From positions 806,001 through 870,000 of the forward strand of contig VISH01000001.1 of NCBI GenBank assembly GCA_007827375.1: a stretch of 64,000 bases of DNA, given 5' to 3'. Under the pieces are notes generated by a model. It saw only the letters and a list, made by a program, of their open reading frames with translations. It was not told the DNA's origin and ran no database searches. Shown here in pieces: positions 1-8,690 of the stretch. The first letter of the stretch is position 1; each line of letters begins with the position of its first letter. The stretch comes from Alteromonadaceae bacterium 2753L.S.0a.02. GTDB taxonomy: Bacteria; Pseudomonadota; Gammaproteobacteria; Pseudomonadales; Cellvibrionaceae. Both the position numbers and the translations under genes were made by a program.

Positions 1-5
1 ACGGC

Positions 6-1556
6 ATGGATGTTCCCTCACTGCTTGATCTCTGGGTTGAGCGCCAGCCGGATAAAACCTTTGTAATCTGGGCGCCCTTTGATGAACCCGAGCGTCGCTG
101 GAGCTATGCCGAAATGGCGCGCGAGGCCAAACGCTTTGCCGCAGGCCTTAAAGCGCGCGGGGTGGGTCCGGACGATTTTGTGCTGATGCATCTGGACAAC
201 TCGCCTGATTTTCTCGGTGCCTGGTTTGCCTGCGCCTACTTGGGTGCCGTACCCGTAACCACCAACACCCGATCGGTGGCGGATAATGTTAAATATTTTG
301 CCGAGGTGATGCAGCCCAAATGCGCTATCACCGACCCCACCTATGCGGCGCTGGTACGTGAAGCCTGCGGCGACAGCACTCCATTGATTGTTTCAGGGCA
401 GCTCAGCGACGAGCAAGCTCAGGCGTTGAATGCCGAACCTGTCGACGCGGTATTTTCCGACGCCGAAATTCCCAAGCAGCCGGTTGATTGCCTGCGAAAT
501 TTTGCGGTGCAATTTACTTCCGGCACCACCTCACGACCAAAACCTACCGTCTGGAGTCACGCCAACGCTCTGTGGGGCGGCAGGTCCATGGCCATGAATT
601 TGCGGTTGCGACGTGACGACATAACGCTGTTGTATATGCCGCTGTTCCACGCCAACGCACAAATGACCCTGCTTTCGGCTTTCTGGTCCGGCGGTACGAT
701 TGTGGTACATCCAAAATTTTCCGCATCGCGGTTCTGGGATGCCTGTGCCTCCCATGACGTAACCTGGGTCTCGATGATTCCCTTTTCCTTTAAAGCACTT
801 AAAGGTCGGCCCGTACCCGAGCATAAGGTGCGCTTTATGATCGGTCTGGAACGTTTACCCGATGCCGAGCAGGAATTTGGCGTGCAGACACTGGCGCTTT
901 GGGGGATGACCGAAACCACCACCGCCTGCATTGTTACCGACCCTGATCAACCGGGCCCCGCAGGCACCATGGGCCGACCATCACCCCTGTATGAAATTGA
1001 GGTGCGCAAAGACGATGGCAGCTTGGCCGGGCCGGGCGAACAGGGTCTTTTATATATTCATGGCGAGAGAGGCATTTCTCTGTTTAAAGAGTACTACCAC
1101 AACCCAGAGAAAACGGCAGAAGCCTTTGCTGCCAACGGCGCTCTTGATACCGGCGATATCGTGCGCATCGACCAAGACGGCTGGATGTTCTTCGTTAACC
1201 GCGATAAAGACATGCTCCGCGTTGGTGGTGAAAATGTTGCGGCTCTGGAGATTGAAACCGCTATTAACGAAACCGGATTGGCTCTGGAGTGTGCGGTAGT
1301 GGCCCAAAAGCACAGCATGCTTGGTGAAGTCCCTGCGGCCTTTATTCGATTAAAAGATAACAACAAGGAAATGACTCAAGAGCAAATTAGTGAACGTGTT
1401 ATTCAACACTGCCGCGAGAAACTGGCTGATTTTAAAGTGCCAAGATCCGTGCATCTTGTCGAAGACTTCCCGCGCTCGACGCTGGATCGCATTGCCAAAA
1501 ATAAATTGCGTGACCAGTTGCCGACCATGGAAGCGGATAAACCAGGCAACACATAG
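6..1556 (+). CDS. Acyl-CoA ligase (AMP-dependent synthetase, CaiC-like)
   Basis: ANL-superfamily adenylate-forming enzyme that would activate a carboxylic acid to its acyl-CoA through an acyl-AMP. The P-loop-like signature TSGTTSRPKP lies at residues 171-180, the adenylate-binding WGMTETT at 299-305, the ribose-binding DTGD at 381-384 and the hinge region after NRDKDMLRVGGEN. Overall order and the N-terminus resemble crotonobetaine/carnitine-CoA ligases; the substrate is inferred only. The A10 position usually held by the catalytic Lys (PRTxxGK) reads R495 (PRSTLDR), as I believe occurs in some CaiC-like relatives. The first Met is at base 6, but the frame is open to the window edge, so the true start may lie upstream. 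It is followed at short spacing by marC-like and two crotonase genes, suggesting one acyl-CoA catabolic operon. Confidence 0.85.
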   Translation: MDVPSLLDLWVERQPDKTFVIWAPFDEPERRWSYAEMAREAKRFAAGLKARGVGPDDFVLMHLDNSPDFLGAWFACAYLGAVPVTTNTRSVADNVKYFAEVMQPKCAITDPTYAALVREACGDSTPLIVSGQLSDEQAQALNAEPVDAVFSDAEIPKQPVDCLRNFAVQFTSGTTSRPKPTVWSHANALWGGRSMAMNLRLRRDDITLLYMPLFHANAQMTLLSAFWSGGTIVVHPKFSASRFWDACASHDVTWVSMIPFSFKALKGRPVPEHKVRFMIGLERLPDAEQEFGVQTLALWGMTETTTACIVTDPDQPGPAGTMGRPSPLYEIEVRKDDGSLAGPGEQGLLYIHGERGISLFKEYYHNPEKTAEAFAANGALDTGDIVRIDQDGWMFFVNRDKDMLRVGGENVAALEIETAINETGLALECAVVAQKHSMLGEVPAAFIRLKDNNKEMTQEQISERVIQHCREKLADFKVPRSVHLVEDFPRSTLDRIAKNKLRDQLPTMEADKPGNT

Positions 1557-1594
1557 ACCGATAGCTGTTAATAAAAAATCTTAGGAGTACTTCA

Positions 1595-2239
1595 ATGGGT
1601 TGGGTAGAAAGTTTTGTTCTTCTGTTTGCGACCATCAATGGAATGAAGTCCGCCATTCTCAGTTTGGCGATGACCAGAAACGCTGACGCCAGTTTGAAGC
1701 GCGCTATCGCCTTCCGGACTGTCATGATTTCGACAATAGTTTGCATCCTGTTTGCGTTGGCCGGGGCCGCTATTCTCGGGGGATTGAAAATCACGGTTGA
1801 AGCCCTGTTGATCGCCGGCGGCGCCATCCTGTTTGTGTTTGCACTTAACATGGTTATTGCAGAAGAGAAGAACGCACCTGCAGATGCACCACCGCCCGTC
1901 CCATCACTGGATATAGCAGCTTATCCACTGGCAGTGCCGCTGATGGCCTCGCCACAGGGCCTTGTTGCCATTGTGGCCATTGAGGCGACTCTTCATCAGG
2001 GGTTTACCAGGGAGGCAATCATCGACGTTGGAACCCTCGTCGGACTCATACTTCTCATCATGGCGATCAACCTCGGCATTCTGCTGGGCGCTGAACGTAT
2101 TTTTGCCAAGATTTCTCCGGCAATTCTCAAGGTGGTTATGCGCATTGTCGGCTTGCTGCTCTGTGCGCTGGCAGTGCAATTAATGATTTCGGGGTTTGAT
2201 GGCTTGGGTTTAATTCCCCCCAAGGTGGAGAGTTTGTGA
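1595..2239 (+). CDS. MarC family integral membrane protein
   Basis: A 214-residue hydrophobic protein with about six predicted membrane segments. The conserved MarC/UPF0056 pattern is visible: a small-residue NG-containing loop near residue 15, and a PLAVPLMASPQG motif near residues 108-119 in the second half, matching the family's PLAIPLIAGPG repeat. The family has no firmly established transport substrate. An AGGAG ribosome site at 1583-1587 supports the ATG at 1595. It sits 38 bases after the acyl-CoA ligase and 45 before a crotonase, an unusual place for a MarC gene, which may mean it exports or imports something linked to the acyl-CoA pathway (inference). Confidence 0.8.
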   Translation: MGWVESFVLLFATINGMKSAILSLAMTRNADASLKRAIAFRTVMISTIVCILFALAGAAILGGLKITVEALLIAGGAILFVFALNMVIAEEKNAPADAPPPVPSLDIAAYPLAVPLMASPQGLVAIVAIEATLHQGFTREAIIDVGTLVGLILLIMAINLGILLGAERIFAKISPAILKVVMRIVGLLLCALAVQLMISGFDGLGLIPPKVESL

Positions 2240-2284
2240 AGTTAACGCCAGACAGTTTTTCAACATCTAGCGAAGGAGAAAAAA

Positions 2285-3061
2285 ATGAATGAGTACCAAT
2301 TTGTTACAACGGAACAAAAAGGCAATGTTGGCATAGTCACGTTTAATCGCCCCGACGCAATGAATGCACTGAACGAGCAGGTTGCTATGGATGTCACCGA
2401 CGCTCTAAAAGAATTTGATGGCAATAGCAGCATCGGCTGCATGATTTTGGCGGGTGGCGACAAGGCCTTCTGTGCGGGTGCCGACCTTAAATGGATTGCA
2501 TCGCAGGATTTTGAGAAGGCCTATCGCACAGATCTCGGTGCCTACATGGACCAAGTGGCCGAGTTGCGTAAACCAGTGATTGCCGCCGTGCGTGGTTACG
2601 CCTTCGGAGGTGGTACAGAAATATCACTGATGTGTGACCTGATCATTGCGGATACCACGGCGGTTTTTGGTTTGCCAGAGGTCACCTTGGGTGTCATTCC
2701 CGGTGCCGGCGGCCCAGCGCGATTAACGCGGGCGGTGGGCAAGGCCAAGGCCATGTATTACGTGTTAACGGGAGACACCATCAAAGCCGCAGAAGCCGAA
2801 CGCATGGGAATGATCACTGCGGTCACTGAAGACGGAAAACATCTTGAGGAGGCCATTAAAGTTGCTACGGCCATAGCATGCAATCCAAGACTTGCCGTAT
2901 TAGCTGGAAAGGAATCAGTAAATCAGCAAGCGGAAACCCCGCTTATTCCCGGTTTAAAACTCGAGCGTCGCCTGTTTCACGGTTTGTTCAGTACCCCCGA
3001 CCAGAAAGAAGGCATGGCAGCATTTGCCGAAAAGCGTAAACCCGAGTACACGAAATACTAA
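2285..3061 (+). CDS. Enoyl-CoA hydratase/isomerase (crotonase) 1
   Basis: Crotonase-fold enzyme of 258 residues, normal for the family. The oxyanion-hole segments are FCAGADLKW (residues 62-70) and the FGGGTE region. Both acidic residues of true hydratases are present: E112 in GGGTEISLMCD and E132 in LPEVTLGVIPG. It would hydrate an enoyl-CoA (or act as an isomerase) in the pathway started by the upstream ligase. GAAGGAG immediately before the ATG at 2285 is a strong ribosome site. Spacing to the next crotonase is 32 bases. The exact substrate cannot be told from sequence; the carnitine-CoA pathway (CaiD-like) and fatty or aromatic acid degradation are both possible. Confidence 0.88.
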   Translation: MNEYQFVTTEQKGNVGIVTFNRPDAMNALNEQVAMDVTDALKEFDGNSSIGCMILAGGDKAFCAGADLKWIASQDFEKAYRTDLGAYMDQVAELRKPVIAAVRGYAFGGGTEISLMCDLIIADTTAVFGLPEVTLGVIPGAGGPARLTRAVGKAKAMYYVLTGDTIKAAEAERMGMITAVTEDGKHLEEAIKVATAIACNPRLAVLAGKESVNQQAETPLIPGLKLERRLFHGLFSTPDQKEGMAAFAEKRKPEYTKY

Positions 3062-3093
3062 TCACTCCATGACTAAAACGAGGAGCAGAAGTT

Positions 3094-3849
3094 ATGCAAA
3101 AAGTAATTGTTGAAAAATCAAATGGCATCGTTTACGTAAAAATTAACCGACCTGATGTGCTTAACGCTTGCGATGGCGATACCTATAACGCAATTGCCGA
3201 TGCCTGGGAGGAATTGGAAAACGACCCTGAATTACGTGTCGGAATTGTCAGCGGCGAAGGTCGTTCGTTTTGTGTTGGCACCGATATCAAATGGGTCAAG
3301 TCGCCAGATGCAGAGGGGTTTGTTGATCGCCTTTACCCGCGCTTGCTGACTCTCACCAAACCGGTTATTGCCGCTATCCAAGGTCACTGCAATGGTGGCG
3401 GTCTGGAGCAGGTGTTGGCGGCCGATATTCGGGTGTGTACGGAAGATGCACATTTTGGCTCCGGAGAAGTTCGGCTCGGCTGGATTCCAGGCGGCTACGG
3501 CACCCAACGACTGCCACGCGTGATTCCGTTAGGTGCTGCGCTTGAGCTGCTGTACACCGGTGGTCGCATCAATGCAGCAGAGGCCTATCGTCTGGGTTTG
3601 GTCAATCACGTGGTGCCGGCAGATCAATTAATGTCGACCTGCGAACAGATTGCCGCAGAAATTATCAAGAGCGCTCCGCTGGCCGTGCAGAAGATGAAGC
3701 AAGTCGTTATGCAGGGGCTGGATATGCCGCTGACTCAGGCTGTGAGACTTGAGAAAGAGTACTTCGATTGGCTTATGCGCACCGAAGATTCCAAAGAAGG
3801 CGCCCTGGCTTTCGCTGAAAAACGGGCACCAAACTGGAAAGCTAAATAG
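3094..3849 (+). CDS. Enoyl-CoA hydratase/isomerase (crotonase) 2
   Basis: Second crotonase of the operon, 251 residues, clearly divergent from its upstream neighbour and so not a recent duplicate. FCVGTDIKW (residues 59-67) forms the first oxyanion-hole segment, with Val-Gly-Thr-Asp replacing the usual Ala-Gly-Ala-Asp. GGGLEQ (E105) and SGEVRLGWIPGG (E125) supply the two catalytic-type glutamates. An AGGAG site precedes the ATG at 3094. Two crotonases in tandem after an acyl-CoA ligase suggest successive or isomer-specific steps on one acyl-CoA side chain (inference). Confidence 0.87.
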   Translation: MQKVIVEKSNGIVYVKINRPDVLNACDGDTYNAIADAWEELENDPELRVGIVSGEGRSFCVGTDIKWVKSPDAEGFVDRLYPRLLTLTKPVIAAIQGHCNGGGLEQVLAADIRVCTEDAHFGSGEVRLGWIPGGYGTQRLPRVIPLGAALELLYTGGRINAAEAYRLGLVNHVVPADQLMSTCEQIAAEIIKSAPLAVQKMKQVVMQGLDMPLTQAVRLEKEYFDWLMRTEDSKEGALAFAEKRAPNWKAK

Positions 3850-4045
3850 TCTTCAAAAACAAATATGAGAATTCACGCATGAGTGGGGCGGTGACTTTGG
3901 CTGAGCTGCAGCCGGATAGTATTGGAGAATGTCTGGCTGTTTTTATTGAAAAATTTCCGTGAGTAACGGAGGCGTTTTTTTAAGCGCAAGTATCCGAAAA
4001 ACAGCGGCTCCACTTTATTCATTCAGTAATTTTTGGAAAAAAGAA

Positions 4046-5398
4046 ATGGTCAACTTCAGCCTGCTTAAATTTATACCGAGGGTCGTCACTACGACATTTA
4101 TTGTAACCCTTCTCGGTGTTAGCGTTACAGCACTGGCCGCAACGTCGCCAGAGTTGAGTCCAACCCTAATCAACAACACTCGCATCTTCAATGGTACGTC
4201 ACCTAAATTATCTGAGCCAATGAGTGTGCTGATCGAAGGCAATAAGATTGCCAGCATTAAGCCCAGTATCACGGCACCGCAGGGCGCAACAGTGATCGAT
4301 GCCGCCGGGAAGACGCTTATGCCCGGGCTTATCGACATGCACTGGCACATGATGTGGGCCAAGCTGTCGGTGTCGGAAGTTATGACGAAGGATGCCTTCT
4401 ACCTGGGCATTATGGCCGCGCAGACTGCTGAAGAAGACCTGCTGCGCGGTTTTACCACCTTGCGTGATATTGGTGGTAATACCTTTGGATTGAAAGAAGC
4501 GATTGACCAAGGGATTGTTCCCGGAGCCCGCATCTATCCTTCCGGGGCGCTGGTCAGTCAAACCTCCGGACATGCGGATTTTCGGCCAGGACTAGAGCCA
4601 AACCACGCCCCCTACCTGGAGACATCTGGCCATGCGATTATCGCCGATGGTGTCCCTGAAGTCTTTCGTGCAGTACGTCAGCAGTTACGTCGCGGGGCAA
4701 CCCAGATCAAACTCACGGCAGGTGGCGGTGTTTCTTCTGACCTCGATCCGCTCGACGTCCGGCAATACTCTTTGGAGGAACTCAAAGCCGCCGTCGAAGC
4801 CGCTGACGAATGGAACACCTACGTAGCCGTTCACGCGTTTAGTGACGATGCTGTGCAAATGGCGATTAAGGCGGGTGTGAAGTCTATCGAGCACGGAATG
4901 TTATTAACCGCAGATACGGCAAAACTCATGGCCAAGAACGATGTATGGCTCAGTATTCAACCCATCCTCAACGATGAAGACGCCATTCCTTTTCCCGAGG
5001 GTTCGGTCAATCAAAAGAAATTTGAGGAAGTCACAAAAGGCACAGACACCGCTTACGCACTGGCCAAGAAATATGGCGTGAAGACCGCCTGGGGTACAGA
5101 CGTGATCTTCGATCCCGAGCTTTGCTTAAAACACGGCAAGCTGCTGGCCAAGCTCAAGCGTTGGTATACCCCATTCGAAGCACTGAAAATGGCGACCTAT
5201 GACAACGCTCAACTGCTCAAGTTGAGCGGGCCGCGCAATCCTTATCCGGGTGAACTTGGCGTTGTGAAGGAAGGCGCCCTGGCCGATCTCCTTCTTGTAG
5301 ATGGCAATCCACTTGAGAATCTCGATTTAGTGGCCGATCCGGACAACAACTTCGTGATGATCATGAAGGACGGGAAAATTTATAAAAACAGTTTGTAA
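4046..5398 (+). CDS. Exported metal-dependent amidohydrolase, paralog 1
   Basis: Amidohydrolase-superfamily enzyme related to imidazolonepropionase-like and Xaa-Pro peptidase-type proteins. I chose the ATG at 4046 because it begins a signal peptide (basic MVNFSLLKFIPR, hydrophobic core, ALAA cleavage region); the GTG at 3959 would add 29 residues before it. Metal ligands seen in order: DMHWH (HxH), IKLTAGGG (Lys to be carboxylated), AVHAF, IEHG, and WGTD. The mature enzyme should act in the periplasm, hydrolysing an amide or peptide bond in an unidentified substrate. First of three tandem paralogs, each with its own leader and followed by an apparent terminator in the first two cases. Confidence 0.85.
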   Translation: MVNFSLLKFIPRVVTTTFIVTLLGVSVTALAATSPELSPTLINNTRIFNGTSPKLSEPMSVLIEGNKIASIKPSITAPQGATVIDAAGKTLMPGLIDMHWHMMWAKLSVSEVMTKDAFYLGIMAAQTAEEDLLRGFTTLRDIGGNTFGLKEAIDQGIVPGARIYPSGALVSQTSGHADFRPGLEPNHAPYLETSGHAIIADGVPEVFRAVRQQLRRGATQIKLTAGGGVSSDLDPLDVRQYSLEELKAAVEAADEWNTYVAVHAFSDDAVQMAIKAGVKSIEHGMLLTADTAKLMAKNDVWLSIQPILNDEDAIPFPEGSVNQKKFEEVTKGTDTAYALAKKYGVKTAWGTDVIFDPELCLKHGKLLAKLKRWYTPFEALKMATYDNAQLLKLSGPRNPYPGELGVVKEGALADLLLVDGNPLENLDLVADPDNNFVMIMKDGKIYKNSL

Positions 5399-5433
5399 AA
5401 AAACTCCACGTTCCAGTGGACGGGGAGTTTTTC
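5399..5433 (+). terminator. Rho-independent terminator after amidohydrolase 1
   Basis: AAAACTCC pairs with GGAGTTTT around a G/C-containing loop that can pair further, and the right arm runs into a T stretch. It begins immediately after the stop codon at 5398. Confidence 0.75.
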
Positions 5434-5607
5434 TTCGTGGCGATTCGCGGTTCCATTTTATTTAGCCGACTTGACATGGCAAGTACTCGCATTTTGACCC
5501 TTGAATTTTTCGCGCAGAATTTAGCGAATCTTATTTTTATTTAGAGTTTTATTAAGCAACAAACAATGGCCCACCAACTTCACTTTATATTTATGAAAGG
5601 AAACAAC

Positions 5608-6948
5608 ATGAAAATGCTAAGCGCACTACGTTGTTTAAGCGTTACTTTGTGTTTTGTATTTGCTTTTGCAGTATCTGCGTTCGCGCAGGAACAACCCGAT
5701 GTTACCTTAATCACTAACGTCAATGTTTTTGATGGTGTCCATAAAGATCTGATCAAAAATGCCAACGTGGTCATAACCGACAATTTAATCTCGCAGGTAT
5801 CAACGGAACCTTTAGCCGTTGCCGGCGGCAAGGTGATTGATGGTGGCGGTCGCACCATGATCCCCGGATTGACCGATGTGCACTGGCATATGACGATGGC
5901 GGAGATCCCTCAGTCGGTAATCCTCACCGGTGATTCATACGAAATTGCCATTCGGTCTGCCATTGCCTCCGAACGTACTCTGATGCGGGGCTTTACGACA
6001 GTGCGGGATCTCGGCGGTAACACCTTCAGCCTCAAAAAACTGATCGATCAAGGTGTTGTTGTAGGCCCGCGCATGCTGGTATCCGGGCCACCGCTGAGCC
6101 AGACAGGTGGGCATTATGACTATCGTCTGCCAAATCAGATCCCCGCTGAAAGCAATCTGGATTATTGGGGCAAGATCAGCTTTTTCGTCATCGCCGATGG
6201 CGTCCCCGAAGTGCAGAAGCGCGCGCGCGAAATCTTCCGGATGGGGGCCAGTCAACTGAAGATTGCCGCCGGTGGCGGGGTGGCCTCGATCTTCGATCCG
6301 CTCGACGTTCGGCAATATTCTTTCGACGAGATGAAGGCGATTGTTGATGTTGCCAATAGCTACAACAGCTATGTCGCGGCCCATGTCTTTACCGATGATG
6401 CGGTCCAGATGGCGGTGAAGGCCGGGATCAAGACCATCGATCACGGGATGTTGATCGGGCCTGAGACGCTCAAGCTGATGAAGAAACAGGGTGTCTGGCT
6501 TAGCATCCAGCCCATCCTCAATGATGAGGATCGCATGGTTTTCCCCAGCGAGGAATCGAATAAAAAGTTCATCATGGCCACCGAAGGCACGGATAAAGTG
6601 TACAAATTGGCGAAGAAAATCGGTGTGAAGATCGCCTTTGGGACGGATGCACTGATGGACCCGAAAGCGGCGGACAAGCAAGGTAAGATGCTTAGCAAAC
6701 TTGAACGCTGGTTCACGCCTTATGAAGCACTGAAAATGGCGACTTCTGATAATGCCGAATTGATGGAAATGGCAGGGCCCCGCCATCCCTATAAGGAAGG
6801 CCCCTTGGGCGTGCTTAAGCCTGGAGCCTATGCTGACTTGATTCTTGTCGATGGCAACCCTCTTGAAAACCTTAGTCTTGTTGCGAATCCCGACGAAAAT
6901 TTTGACCTGATCATGAAGGATGGAAAAATTTATAAAAATAGTTTGTAA
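5608..6948 (+). CDS. Exported metal-dependent amidohydrolase, paralog 2
   Basis: 446-residue amidohydrolase with the same architecture as its neighbours. The start is placed at 5608, after AAAGGA with good spacing, giving a signal peptide MKMLSALRCLSV... ending AFA before QEQPD; the ATG at 5566 would add 14 residues ahead of it. Ligand motifs: DVHWH, LKIAAGGG, AAHVF, IDHG, FGTD. The first ~270 bases, from just before the start, are nearly identical to paralog 3, whereas the catalytic body is clearly diverged and closer in places to paralog 1 (LSIQPILNDED). Periplasmic hydrolysis of a peptide-like substrate is inferred from family only. Confidence 0.85.
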   Translation: MKMLSALRCLSVTLCFVFAFAVSAFAQEQPDVTLITNVNVFDGVHKDLIKNANVVITDNLISQVSTEPLAVAGGKVIDGGGRTMIPGLTDVHWHMTMAEIPQSVILTGDSYEIAIRSAIASERTLMRGFTTVRDLGGNTFSLKKLIDQGVVVGPRMLVSGPPLSQTGGHYDYRLPNQIPAESNLDYWGKISFFVIADGVPEVQKRAREIFRMGASQLKIAAGGGVASIFDPLDVRQYSFDEMKAIVDVANSYNSYVAAHVFTDDAVQMAVKAGIKTIDHGMLIGPETLKLMKKQGVWLSIQPILNDEDRMVFPSEESNKKFIMATEGTDKVYKLAKKIGVKIAFGTDALMDPKAADKQGKMLSKLERWFTPYEALKMATSDNAELMEMAGPRHPYKEGPLGVLKPGAYADLILVDGNPLENLSLVANPDENFDLIMKDGKIYKNSL

Positions 6949-6951
6949 ACC

Positions 6952-6986
6952 AAAACTTCCCGTTCCGGCAAACGGGGAGTTTTTTA
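6952..6986 (+). terminator. Rho-independent terminator after amidohydrolase 2
   Basis: AAAACTTCCCGTT pairs with AACGGGGAGTTTT across a short loop and continues into T-rich sequence, four bases after the stop codon. Confidence 0.8.
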
Positions 6987-7054
6987 TTTAGCGTTTTAGT
7001 TCGCAAAAAACAATGTTCCATCAACTTCACTTTATATTTATGAAAGGAAACAAC

Positions 7055-8404
7055 ATGAAAATGCTAAGCGCACTACGTGATTTAAGCGTTACTTTGTGTT
7101 TTGTATTTGCTTTTGCAGTATCTGCGTTCGCGCAGGAACAACCCGATGTTACCTTAATCACCAATGTCAATGTTTTTGATGGCGTCCATAAAGATCTGAT
7201 CAAAAATGCCAATGTGGTTATCACTGGAAATTTAATCACGGAAGTATCAACGGAACCGCTGGCGGTTGCCGGCGGCAAAGCCATTGACGGCGGTGGCCGT
7301 ACCTTGATGCCCGGACTTACCGATGCTCACTTTCATATCATGCATGCCCATATATCAAGTAGGGAAATTCTTGTGAATGACATTGGCTATCTAACACTGG
7401 CGGGGGCAGAAGCCGCCGAAGCGACGCTGATGCGGGGTTTTACAACGGTTCGCGATGCTGGAGGCCCGGTTTTTGGCATCAAGAAAATGATCGACGAGGG
7501 ACGATATCTGGGGCCAAGAATCTATCCTTCAGGTGCTTACATAACGCAGACCTCCGGCCATGGAGATTTCCGCTTTCCAACGGCAATAACAAGGAAAGAC
7601 GGCAGAGAACTTCTCGATGGGGAAATCATGGGGTGGACAAAGATCGCAGATGGTGTACCCCAGGTGCTGCGACGGGTGCGTGAAAATCTAATGAGCGGCG
7701 CCAGTCAGATCAAGGTCATGGCGGGTGGCGGCGTGGCTTCATTCAGTGACCCACTGGATGTCATGCAATATACCTACGAGGAAATGAAGGCGGCGGTGGA
7801 TGCGGCAGCGACATGGAACACCTATGTCCTCGTGCACGCCTATTCCGATGTTGCGGTCCGTGGAGCTCTGGAGGCGGGAGTTCAATCCATTGATCACGGC
7901 CAGATGATAACGGAAGACACGGCAAAACTGATTAAGAAAAAAGATGCATGGCTTAGTTTACAACCCTTGCTGAATGATGAAGACGCTCCGCCATTTCCTG
8001 AAGGCTCTTTCGAACAACAAAAATTCCTGGAAATGACCAGAGGCACGGAGAAAGCCTACGCCTTAGCCAAAAAGTACAAATTGAAGGTTGCCTTTGGCTC
8101 GGACTTGCAAAACGGTGCGGAGATAGCGGCCAAACAAGGCAAAGCACTGACAAAACTTACCCGATGGTATGAACCATGGGAAGTACTGAAAATGGCCACC
8201 AGTACCAATTTCCAGCTCTTCAAGATGTCTGGGCCTAGAGACCCCTATCCGGGAAAGAACGGCGTCATCGAAAAAGGCGCTTTGGCGGACTTGCTCCTGG
8301 TGGATGGCAATCCCCTCGAGAATATTAATCTCATCGCCGACCCCGAGAAGAATTTTGTCGTGATTATGAAGGACGGCAAAATTTATAAAAACACACTGAA
8401 TTGA
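7055..8404 (+). CDS. Exported metal-dependent amidohydrolase, paralog 3
   Basis: 449-residue third paralog. The start at 7055 matches paralog 2 (same AAAGGA site, same MKMLSALR leader, AFA|QEQ cleavage region). Metal-ligand motifs: DAHFH, IKVMAGGG, LVHAY, IDHG, FGSD. The last position has Ser instead of Thr before the Asp, and an HxH with Phe between instead of Trp, so substrate preference may differ. All three genes end in an IMKDGKIYKN tail. Tandem triplication with separate terminators after copies 1 and 2 suggests each copy can be transcribed on its own or the cluster is read through partially. Confidence 0.85.
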   Translation: MKMLSALRDLSVTLCFVFAFAVSAFAQEQPDVTLITNVNVFDGVHKDLIKNANVVITGNLITEVSTEPLAVAGGKAIDGGGRTLMPGLTDAHFHIMHAHISSREILVNDIGYLTLAGAEAAEATLMRGFTTVRDAGGPVFGIKKMIDEGRYLGPRIYPSGAYITQTSGHGDFRFPTAITRKDGRELLDGEIMGWTKIADGVPQVLRRVRENLMSGASQIKVMAGGGVASFSDPLDVMQYTYEEMKAAVDAAATWNTYVLVHAYSDVAVRGALEAGVQSIDHGQMITEDTAKLIKKKDAWLSLQPLLNDEDAPPFPEGSFEQQKFLEMTRGTEKAYALAKKYKLKVAFGSDLQNGAEIAAKQGKALTKLTRWYEPWEVLKMATSTNFQLFKMSGPRDPYPGKNGVIEKGALADLLLVDGNPLENINLIADPEKNFVVIMKDGKIYKNTLN

Positions 8405-8690
8405 ATCGGTCGGTACTATAGGTCATGGAAGTATTGACGGCGGTGAAATATATTTCGTTGTACCGCCCGGAAAACTTCTAAGCACAGTAGCGCGATTTAT
8501 CTATTCGATATCATCTACGCAGCAGGAGAAACTCAAAATTGTTTGCCAATGTGGCGATTGCTCAACAGTATGACCCGGAGTCGATATAGCACGACATCGC
8601 TAATGTCAGTGTGATGGATTGAGAAAGATGTCATTCACCGTTCTATGCCTTGGGAATGGTGAACCCAAAAACTTTTAGGAGTGTAAAAAC

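Noticed and set aside
3879..3962. 27-residue frame between crotonase 2 and amidohydrolase 1
   Set aside because: No ribosome site and no recognisable motif; may be a gene remnant but cannot be supported.
5935..6786. 283-residue minus-strand frame
   Set aside because: It lies wholly antisense to amidohydrolase 2, which has full catalytic motifs; the antisense frame has no recognisable features.
8437..8468. GGCGGT/ACCGCC hairpin as terminator of amidohydrolase 3
   Set aside because: The stem is short with a long loop and no T tract follows, unlike the clear terminators after copies 1 and 2.
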